Source of the DNA: Nectonema munidae
Lineage: Eukaryota > Nematomorpha > Nectonematoida > Nectonematidae
Reading direction: 5' to 3'
Assembly (NCBI GenBank): GCA_030549495.1
Contig: JAUIRK010000155.1
Coordinates: 62,001 to 126,000 of the forward strand
DNA: 64,000 nucleotides
The notes beneath the pieces are model-generated. The model worked only from the letters and a program-made list of their open reading frames with translations, was not told the origin of the DNA and searched no databases. Made by a program: the position numbers and the translations under genes. Shown here piece after piece: positions 25,571 to 35,071 of the stretch; within the stretch, counting starts at the first letter, position 1, and each line of letters starts with the position of its first letter.

Positions 25571-26366
25571 AAAAGAAAAAAGTTGTATATTTCAATATAT
25601 ATTCAAAAATTCATATTGAAAAAAAAATATATTATCATGGCTTAAATACACGCCATTATTTAATCATTAACACATTTAAAAGTCAAAACTTTAAGATTTA
25701 AGAAAATGGGGTGTACCTATAGCACAAAAATGTGATGTGATAGAACAAATCTGAAATCAGATTTGGATTCAGCACCCAAATATTAGTCTAAAACTGTTCT
25801 TAAAATCCATGCCAGAAAAAAAATTTTTTTTTGTAGACCTGTTATGTATTTACAAAATTTAGCAATACAACATTATAAAAAATATCTCTGCTCAAATATT
25901 AAGCAAATAGAGTATTTTTGCTTCTAAACTGAATAGCTAGTCAAAATATTCATTCCCAAATAGTTATTGAAAAAAAATTTCTTGACTTTAAAAAATTAAA
26001 GTTTTCAAATATTATAAAATGTAACAAACGTACTGATAAAGATTAAGTGACCTTTGTTGAAAAAAATTTTTAACGCGAGTCTGACAATATTCACTGATAT
26101 AAAATTGTAACGATTGCAAACTATTTTTCTCTCATAACAAACTCTCTAAACAACTTTTTCTCTCTAAACAAACAAATTTTCAATTTTGCAAAATGTTTGG
26201 TGTATTGATGGAACTAAATTTTTACCAAAAATCTCTGTGATTAATTTGAATAGCTGAACTTTGTTATCCTTCTGAAAATATTGAACTTATATTCCGCTAA
26301 ATTAGTTTCTAATGAGATAAAATAGAATTATTTTTAATTTAACTCTAAATACAAATTAGAGAGAAG
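25571..26366. other. unassigned AT-rich DNA within the nested element
   Basis: No coding similarity seen. It may be the residual 5' region of the outer element, or the missing part of the piggyBac copy decayed beyond recognition. Confidence 0.3.
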
Positions 26367-26571
26367 CAGTGGCATAGCCAGAAAAAATTTGATAGGGGCA
26401 CAATTTTAAAACTTAAAAAACTTGAGCAACATTATTTATACTTTCTTGATCCTTTCATTGGAGAAATTTTTGAAAACTGATATCGCATAAGGTGCATTGG
26501 TGCACCATGAGGTACATGGGGGGGGGGGGGGGGGGGACGGCCCCTCATGAGCCAGCCTAGCTACGCCACTG
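26367..26571. mobile_element. hAT MITE with perfect 8-bp target duplication
   Basis: A 205-bp element opening CAGTGGCATAGCCAG and closing CTAGCTACGCCACTG, the same group as the MITE at 4700. GAGAGAAG flanks it at 26359-26366 and 26572-26579. A run of 19 Gs sits at 26518-26536. There is no coding capacity. Confidence 0.93.
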
Positions 26572-26714
26572 GAGAGAAGAAAGAAGAGAGATTGAATGAG
26601 AAAAGAGAGCTTGAGGGAATAATTTTAGCAGAGAAAGCGGAAGAGAAAACAGAGGAGACAGAAAGAGAAATAGAATCCCCCCCCCCCCCCCCGTTGTGCG
26701 CCCCTGACCCCTAG

Positions 26715-28138
26715 ACAGTGATACTCCTTTTTTACTCTCAATTTATTTTTATAAAGTGAAGGTTTCTAAATTTTTATTGGCTACATATGGCACGGGTGGG
26801 CAAACTTTTTCGTGAAAGTGCAGCATTTAAAAATTTACATCCTAAAAATCGTTTACTTAGTATGGTAAAATGAGGAAGATTTAAAATAGGAAAGACAAAT
26901 GAAAGAAACAATATTTTTTTTTGTAATATTCAAAGAAATTGGAAAGTTTTTTTGATTTCAAATTTTTAAGAAATTTAAACTTTATTTAAGAAAAAAATGA
27001 TTTTTCTCGATCAAAATTTTAAGTTAATCTTAATTACAAAACTTCCTTTAAAAATAATTACGAGATAAAAGTTCATTATACACGTAAAACTATAAATATA
27101 AATCAAAAGTAAATGTACTTCATTCTTCAAGAAGTAAAATAATAAGTCAAATGGAAAAAGTAAAACACGAGAATAGAAAAAACAAAGCCAAAAAATACAT
27201 GAAAAGTGCAAGAGTAACCTGTTTGTTTTGCTCCTTGTGAATTGATTGGAAGGATGACGACCATATTAGTCAACCATTAACTCGTCATCAACTATATACT
27301 GTGAACTATAGCACTGGAGTAAACTGGTAAGGCAAGTGGCCCATTTCTGATGAAGGTCCTTGTCTGAAGAACTCATTGGTCTAGCAGAAATAATGGATTA
27401 CTGGTCCACAGCACATGGTCCAAAGCAATAATCGATTACACTAAGCTAGCTTTGATTTTAAAAGTATGGCAAATTAATTTAAGAGAAAATAAGAACCAAG
27501 CTTTATACAATATGAAAGGATGTAAACAATAGAAATAAATAATATTAAAAAATTTTGTGTAACAGTGTGATCCTTCAGATCATTTATGTGTGCTTTTGAA
27601 GGTGGAATGTAAACAGAAGAATCAACTTATAGTATAAAGCCGACGTTCTTGTGCTTGCTCCTAAATTTTAATTGATGGGGAGTCCGACTTCTAACCCCAT
27701 CTGATTAAAATCTCTAACCCCACAGATTCCGACTCCACAAACCTGTTTATTCAACAAAGAATGCAATGTAGTCCAGCGTAATTTTAAAATGGGGTTAGCG
27801 GTGCATGCCCTAAAAAGATTTGAGAACCACGGAATTAAACGAACCCCTAGTAATCTGCTATATATTTGCTTTGAAAATTTAATTAATACAAAAAGTGTTT
27901 CAAAAAATTTTTGCGTCAACCATCAAATACCCGTTGAAATCATCTTTTGAACACGTTGCGGTTTGCGAATCCTAGTTTAAGAACCGATGTTCTAGCTAGA
28001 AGCACCAATCAAATGACAGGCTTTATCCTTTCCTCTCTATTGATTTTCCTATTGAGCAATCTTTTTGAGAACCTTAATCAAATACAAAATTCGTACTTTA
28101 AAGGAATCTTGTTTTGCCAGCATTTTTAGTAATTCTAA
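26715..28138. other. intergenic DNA with scattered hAT-like termini
   Basis: Isolated words resembling hAT ends occur: a GGGTGGGCAAACTTTTTCGTG block near 26795, GATTTGAGAACCACGG near 27820-27835, and TTAAGAACCGATG near 27977-27989. The GGAGTCCGACTTC/GATTCCGACTCC words near 27679-27739 belong to a common GAGTCGGA-type repeat. None can be paired into an element, and no gene is supported. Confidence 0.3.
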
Positions 28139-29930
28139 GTCGACTCGGGGGACATAGGAAATTATTAATAAATCTCTTAGAAACCTAAAAGATAACATAT
28201 TATGTTAGAAGAAGAAAATGTTTCGATAGAAGATAATCTAATAATTGCTGAAAAATTCAACAAACATTTTACCGCTATTACATCAAGTTATTCGTGTAAT
28301 ATTAGTTCCATTGATTCATTTCCCTCAGAATATCTTTTTTCTTTTGATGCTATTAATAAACAAATTGTTCTTTCCCCCATATTGAGTATGAAAAACAATA
28401 GATCATGTGATGTATACGGTATATCTGTTGTCCATCTAAAATTGATTGCTCCAATAATTTGCGGTTTTCTAACAATAGCTATTAATTCCTCACTTAAGAC
28501 CCATCTATCCTTAAATCGCACAAGGATTCCTTTATGGAAAAAAGGTGATGATAAAAATCTCAAAAACTATCGGCCTATTTCATTAGTACCTACACTCTCG
28601 AAAGTATTTGAGAGAATAATTTTTACACAACTCAGTACCTACATTACACACAAAGATCTCATTTCTAAGCACGAATTCGGCTTTAGAAAAGATTCCTCTA
28701 CAGAACATGTACACTCATTTCTTATCAGTAAGATCGTTTCTCTTCTGGAGAATAAGGAAGGCATTGTGCTTCTATTTTTTGATCTAAGTCCTGCATTTGA
28801 CCTAGTCAATCACTCTCTACTCATTGAAAAACTTGTGAAAGCAGGTTTAAGATTAAACTCAACCTTGTTTATGATCTCTTATTTAACAAATCGCAAACAA
28901 CGTGTATCGGTAAATGATTGTTTTTCTAGTTATTTGCCAATAAAGTCAGGAGTTCCACAGTGCTCCACTTTGTCCCCTTTTCTTTTTAGTCAATTTATTT
29001 TATCGAAATTTAAATAAGCTTTATTCTTGGTGTAATGATAATTGTTTCTCGATTAATTCGAAAAAGTCAAAAGCTATGATCGTGTCATTTAAAAGTATTA
29101 TAGATAACGTTTTCTTGTCTCAAGCTGGTTTGGAACTAGTCAACAAATTTAATATACTTAGTTTGATTATTATAATAGATAGTAAATTAACCTTTTCTTC
29201 CCATATTGATCATGTTTCTAATAAGTTAAGTCAGATTATTGGCATTTTACACCATACAAAATATATTTTTCCTACTAAAATTAAACTCCTTCTCTACCAT
29301 ACATTATTTCTACCACACATTGAGTACAGCCTATTGAACTGGTACCCCAATGGCAAAAACAAAATAGAAACTTTACAAAAACGTGCTATAAGAAGTGTTT
29401 TTTCTAAAATAGCTTTCTCACACAGGACCTATATTTAAAACCCAAAATTTACTTAAATTGAATGATATTTTCAATATTAAAATTGCCTGATTTTTATATA
29501 AAAACATTAATAATAGACCTTATAACCTGTTTGAAAAATGTCCAAAGTACAATGAAAATATAAAATACGAAACCAGAAGAGCGCACGATCCTCTCCGTTT
29601 TCTTCCGCCTATCGACGTCTACTGTCTCAGTAGAATACAAAGCTAATTTGTTATACAGAAAATATGCGTTCTTTTTCGATGAACTCAGCCCATCTTTGAA
29701 AACATTCAAGTATTTGTTGAAAATTATTTTTTATCTTTCTACGACGCCAATTCCTTCTGCAACAAAAAAATGTTATGTATGCAGCTAACTTTGATGAAAT
29801 TTGATGACATATTTTAGCTTGCCTTATTTTTTGTTCAGTGTTGTATCCTAAATGCCGCCTATTGGCTTTTGGATCTTTACGAAAACTTATGATCACTATT
29901 ATTTTTTTTCTTTAAGTTGTTAGCGTTTTC
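28139..29930 (+). mobile_element. CR1/jockey-type LINE, 5'-truncated and internally deleted
   Basis: 28202-29010 reads the first part of a reverse transcriptase: RIPLWKKGDDKNLKNYRPIS, SKVFERIIFTQL, HEFGFRKDSSTEHVHSF, LLFFDLSPAFDLVNHSLL (first catalytic aspartate) and SGVPQCSTLSPFLFS. Sequence then jumps to NKLYSWCNDNCFSINSKKSK at about 29015, so the segment with the paired catalytic aspartates is missing. The thumb follows to 29438 (NILSLIIIIDSKLTFSSHID, PHIEYSLLNWYP) with decayed C-terminal sequence after it. Endonuclease and ORF1 are absent. Clade assignment between CR1 and jockey groups is uncertain. Confidence 0.85.
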
Positions 29931-30211
29931 ATGTGTCTATTGTTGCATTTTGATTCGGTTTCTACTTTGTTTCACCAAATTCACAAAGTGTTCGTACTTT
30001 AGTTTTAAACACATGTTTTTGATTGTTTATTATCTGCCTATATTTATCAAAAATAAAACTTGTTTACCCAATAAATGATCTCATTTTTGTTTGTCAACCA
30101 TTAACTTAACTACTCGATTTACAAGTAAAACATGTAAAATGTTACAACAAGGTAACAGGAAGTTAGTAAAACTAACAAAATGATCGTTATTTAAGAATAA
30201 ATAAAAATGCC

Positions 30212-31637
30212 ATGCCTAAACCAGCTGCCTGTAAAGAATTGAAAATTTCTCAAATTGTTAAAAAGTATCCCTCTGAATTCTGCCTTTCCTCGAACAAAGA
30301 ACTTTTTTGTCTTCTCTGCCAGAGTTCAGTCAATCATGAAAAAATATTTTTTGTGGATAAGCACAGAAACACAAAAAAGCATCAAAGTTTAGTTACCTCT
30401 ACCTCGAACACAAAAAGCATCACTAACTTTGTGGAAAAAAAAGACAAAAATTTCACAAATAAATTGGTCAAATGTTTCTTGGAGTCAAATATACCTCTTC
30501 ATAAACTAGGTCAACCAAGTTTGAAATCCTTTTTCAAAGATATTGGATACCCTCTGCCCTCAATTTCATCAAGTAGCCTTGCTGTCGGTGAGCTTAATTT
30601 TTTGAATGAAATAAAAATAATAGTGAGCAACACTAACAACTACATTTTTATGATGGTTGATGAGACTGATATTTCTGAAGTTTCCTTTGTCAATATTTTA
30701 ATTGGAATTTTGGAAGATCCAACAAAAAGTTACTTGATAAAATCAAATTCAATTGATGCTTCACTTTGCTCGCAAAATCTCGTGCATATGGTAGACTATA
30801 CCCTGAGAGAATTCAATATCGAAAGACAAAATTTTTGTCTTTTTTTGTCAGATGCAGCAAAGTACAATATGGCAGCAGGTAAGATCCTCAAAACCCTTTA
30901 TCCCAACTTACACCATGTTACTTGTTTGACACACCTCGTGCATAATTGCGCTCTGAAAGTCAAGGCTCACTATACAGAAGTTGATGATTTGATTGCATCT
31001 GAGCCTGCACTATCAAAAACAAGCTGAGAAAGCAATAGTTTAAACGCATAGGTTACCCCCCCTGCTCCTTTTGTCACCAGATATGGAAGTTGGATTAAAG
31101 CTGCGCTTTACTACTACGAAAATTTAAACAAAGTCAAAACTATTGTTGAAGGATTTGAGGGAGGTGATATTCTATGCGAGAAAGCCAAAGCGTCAGTTGG
31201 CAAAGAGTGCTTAGTGAAACATTTAATCAATATAAAAAAACTATTCCATCTTATTTGAAAATATTGAAAAAACAGAAAGTTGTGAATTTTCCATAATTAA
31301 AGCCTACAATATGTATAAAAGTCTCAAATTCGAAAAAGATGAATGATATTTCGTCAATAATTGAAATGAAAAGATTTCACCAAAACTTTATGATTTGCTT
31401 CAAAATTCACAATCAACGACCGTAGAAGTTGAAGGATCCTTTTCTATGTTGAAAAAAGTTTTGGCTAAAGACCGAAATTTTTTTCATGATAATGTTTTTA
31501 AATATCTTTCTTTATATATTATAATAAAAATATTTAGTTTTAGAATAAAATTTATAAAGTCAACTAAAAGTCAATTTATTATTTTCATTAGGTCAACTTT
31601 TTCGAAATTTTTAGGCCAACTTTTGCTGACCCTAGTG
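30212..31637 (+). mobile_element. hAT transposon with BED-finger transposase, decayed
   Basis: 30212-31024 encodes the N-terminal half of a hAT transposase. It has a BED-type zinc finger (LFCLLCQSS...DKHRNTKKHQSL), a MMVDETDISEVSFVNIL block with the first catalytic aspartate, a FCLFLSDAAKYNMAAG block and VTCLTHLVHNCALKVK. After stops the reading continues in other frames (RYGSWIKAALYYYENL near 31080) to the C-terminal dimerisation motif TTVEVEGSFSMLKKVLAKDR at about 31416-31475. A candidate right terminus, GCTGACCCTAGTG, ends at 31637; the left terminus is not found. The first ORF begins at an ATG followed by PKPAACKEL, typical of this subfamily. Confidence 0.82.
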
Positions 31638-31734
31638 ATGAGTAAAATTACAGCACATATCTATATATAGATATGTATAATATTGTAGTTTTTCACCACA
31701 TATCATCTTTCGTTTACCGAGAAATTCAGACCTT

Positions 31735-34245
31735 TTACGAAGAGATGTGAAAAGCAAGAGAATGCTGTAAAGAACACGAAATAATAATACTAATGGGTGA
31801 CTTGAACGCAAAAGTAGGAAAGACTATAACATATGCTAAAGATTCAGCAATATGACATAGCTATATCTCAGTAATAATCTCAGTGCTACGCTGTTCATTT
31901 TAGTGGGGCAAAATGTTGATGAGAAAATATTTGAGTGGAGGTGGAAGAGAGGGAGGAGAATGAATGGAAAGTGTAAGAGAAAATGTTAACATAGAAGAGA
32001 TCACAATACCAGCAAGTAATAACAAACACATGGTTTAAACATCACCCAAGAAAACTATGAACATAGAAAAGTCCAAGAGGAAATTACAAAAACCAAATTG
32101 AACATAATCCACAACAGCGATCATAATCCAGTAATTACAAACGTAAAAATAAAAATAAAGAATGTAGATAAAATGGCGCTGAGTCTTCATAAATAAAAAT
32201 CCCTCTCAACACTCAGCAAGCAAGACACTCCACGCTTTCATTTTACGTCATATATATCTGAAGAAGGTCATAGTGACCGAAATATTATTGCTAGTATTTT
32301 GTTAAATAAAAGATTTATTCAACGTTTTCAAAAATAAAGAAAACGAGAATTGGTAAATCAAACATTAGAAGAGATTCTGATATGCTGAAGAAAAACCAAG
32401 CAAAAAGAGAAAGTTTCGTTTTAAAAACAATGAATAGATATAAGGCATATAGCACTTATGGAAAAAGAGAAAGGAGAAGGTGCACAACAACAATGGAACA
32501 ATCTCCAAAAAGCTGTAGAAGACACAATTGAAGAAATATCCCAGACTAAAAGGAAAAGAAAGAATTAATGGATCAACGAAGAAACCCTAAACTTTAATGG
32601 ATGAAAGAAGTAAAGTAAAAATAAAGATGAAAAGAAATATAGAGAATACATAAAGAATGCATTGCAGCAAAAGAAAAATGGATGAATGAAAAATGCGCCG
32701 AAATTGAAGAACTATTAAAAATAAACTTACGAGAAATGTACGACAAGATAAACAAAACAATATACAGAAAAACAGCAATAATCAAAACAACTTTATAATG
32801 AATAAGTAGGGCAAAGTTTTAATGGAAATGAAGGACATCAAAAATAGAAGGGAAGAGTATATACAAGAGCTATATGATGATGATAACGAAAGAACGGATA
32901 TAGAAAAAAACGAATAAGGACCAGAAATCATGAGAGAAGTCATTCAAAAATCTCTCAGATAGAGAAAGATGGATTATTATCTAAAGAAGTGCTTGAAGCC
33001 ATGGGGGAAAGAGGAGTAGATATTATTACAGATATGACAAATAAGATATATGTTAGTGGAAAAATACGAAACCAAATGATCGAGACGATAAGGATAACAA
33101 TACCGAAGATTGAAGGCAGCATGAGATGGGAAGAGCACAGAACAGTAAGTATTATAAATCACACGGCAAAAATAATACTAAAAGCAATAGCAGAGAGGAT
33201 AAAGAACAAAATAAAGAAAGAATAGCAGGAGAACAGTCTGGATTTGTTGCAAACTCGGGAACCATCAATCAATGCCATATATACATTGAACCGAATAGTG
33301 GAAAATTTAATAGAAGTACAGAAAGAAGTATATTTATGTTTTATAGATTACGAAAAGACATTTGATAGGGTAAGACGTAAAGAACTACTAAATATTTTCA
33401 AAAACATTGGAATAGATGGTAAAGACTTAAAAATAATAGGAAATGTATACAAGATGCAAAAGGTGGTAGTGAAAGTAGGGGAAAGATGGCATCCTGGATT
33501 AAAATAAAAAGAGGTGTTAGGCCGCGTGATATTACAGAATATCTACGCGGAAATCATAATGAGAAATGTTCAGGTGAACCAGCAAAGTGAGGCGATGGGG
33601 ATAAAAATAAATAGGAAGAAAACGAAAACAATGGTCATTACAAAAAAAGAAAGAAGCCCGAAGATAAGACTGAAGGTAGGAAATGAAGTCATCGATCAAG
33701 TGGAACAGTTTGTATACCTAGGAAACTGGGATGAATATCAATAGCAAACAGTGCCATGAAAAAATTCGGAAAGATACTCAGGAATACAAAATTATCAATA
33801 AATATGAGAAAAAGTATAGTTAAATGCTATATATGGTCTACATTGTTATATGGATGTGAAGCGTGGATTTATAAACAAAAACTGGAAAAGAAAATTAGAA
33901 GCGTTTGAACTGAAAATATTGAGAACAGTACTACGAACATCTTGGATCCAAAGGTTTACGAATGGAGAAATATTAAATGAAGTTAAAACCAGAAGAATGT
34001 TATTGACTACAATATAACAGAGACAGTTAGCCTTTGCTGGTCACATCGAGAGAAAAAGACGGATTAGAAAGGTTGTGTAAATTCGGAATGATAGAAGGAA
34101 GAAGAGGAAGACCACGGAAGAAATTCACGGATGGACTCCAAGAAGTTATTTCACAAAATAGCTGAGATGAGAAGAAAAATGAAAGATCGACAACTCTGGC
34201 GCTCCATGGTTGCCCAAGTCCAAATGGATACGGCACTTTGATGAT
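31735..34245 (+). mobile_element. RTE-type LINE, heavily decayed
   Basis: The AP endonuclease core appears near 31770-31815 (HEIIILMGDLNAKVGK). Reverse transcriptase starts around 32900. 33244-33507 gives VYLCFIDYEKTFDRVRRKEL (catalytic aspartate) and IGNVYKMQKVVVKVG. 33514-33744 gives GIKINRKKTKTMVITKKERS and EVIDQVEQFVYLGN; the YADD block between them is lost. About 33760-34240 continues with CEAWIYKQ-like, TVRQLAFAGHI-like and WRSMVAQVQMDTAL text. The 3' end is a short TGATGATGAT tail, usual for RTE elements. Many stops and frame breaks show it is long dead. A Penelope-like tail sits inside at 32180-32335. Confidence 0.75.
32170..32338 (+). mobile_element. possible Penelope-like element 3' fragment
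   Basis: This block interrupts the RTE reading. Its core, CTGAAGAAGGTCATAGTGACC followed by GAAA (32258-32282), is the kind of conserved hairpin seen at Penelope-like termini, and it is followed by TTAAATAAAAG. The hairpin GGTCA/TGACC with flanking CTGAAGA and GAAA resembles a hammerhead ribozyme core, but stem III and the cleavage triplet are not convincing. Confidence 0.4.
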
Positions 34246-35071
34246 GATATCTTCTTCCTTTTTTCACATAAAATTTTTCTAATAAAAAGTTGTTTTTCAG
34301 ATTAGAGCAAAGAAATCCAAGAAAGGAAAATCCTCTGTTTTAGATATATAAATAGGAAAAGAAAGCCGCGATTAGTCTTTTCGCCACTTCCAAAAATGTA
34401 ATTACTTAATAAATTTAAAGAAAGGGTTGCTGAAACGTCATGAATAAAAGTTGAAGGATGTAATAGGAAGTAAAGGCAAGATATAAGCGAATCAATATTA
34501 AGACATTTAAAAAATAGTAACCCAATGAAATACTAATTGTTTAAAATTGTTAAAAAAGTCGATATGCAAAATTTGAGAAAAGATCAATTTCTACCATTAT
34601 GGTCATCAACAGATCGCAACTACCAAAGTTAATCCTTTAAGAAATTTTGAATATAGACTTTTTCTACTATTTCTATTAACTCATTTTTTTATTTCAGGTT
34701 TAAAAAAAAAGCTTTCTACCAAATAGATTTTTTGTTCAAGGAAATGATATACTAACTAGTTAAAATCTATAGTGAAATATCATTAAAAAGCATGTGAGGC
34801 ATTTATTTAATGTCTTTTTAGAGAAAAAGCGAACACTATGTCAAAGATTTGCATCAGGTAATCTTAAAACTATGACAATAGTGTTTTATTTATTGAAAGA
34901 TTGTATTGCATACGTGTACCCACTATGAAAAGAGGAAAAATAAAAGAAATTGAAAACTACTTTATTATTAAAATATTGGAAAGTATAATATGCAATCATA
35001 TACAGCATTGCTAATTTATATCCAAAACAAGATCTCTGATCATCTTAAATGGACAGAAGAAGTTTAAGACA
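34246..35071. other. BAG6 3' flank with polyadenylation signal
   Basis: No other gene here. On the minus strand AATAAA (plus-strand TTTATT at 34961-34966) lies about 110 bases past the BAG6 stop and is a plausible polyadenylation signal; another is near 34885. Confidence 0.5.

Larger units (their letters stand above)
18820..26706. mobile_element. outer nested transposon, CAGGGGCGCAC family, 8-bp target duplication
   Basis: The left end reads CAGGGGCACATCC and the right end reads TGTGCGCCCCTG. ACCCCTAG occurs immediately outside both (18812-18819 and 26707-26714), so I read this 7.9-kb span as a single insertion later loaded with others. A run of 24 Gs follows the left end (18845-18868) and 16 Cs precede the right end (26677-26692). 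The first 1.7 kb matches the shorter element at 43383-44762. Nested inside are a MITE (19625-19831), a GTF2IRD2-type hAT (from 21513), a piggyBac fragment (from 24376) and a MITE (26367-26571). What remains after removing these is a minus-strand gene for an orphan protein family. The 8-bp duplication and termini fit hAT or a hAT-like superfamily. Confidence 0.72.
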
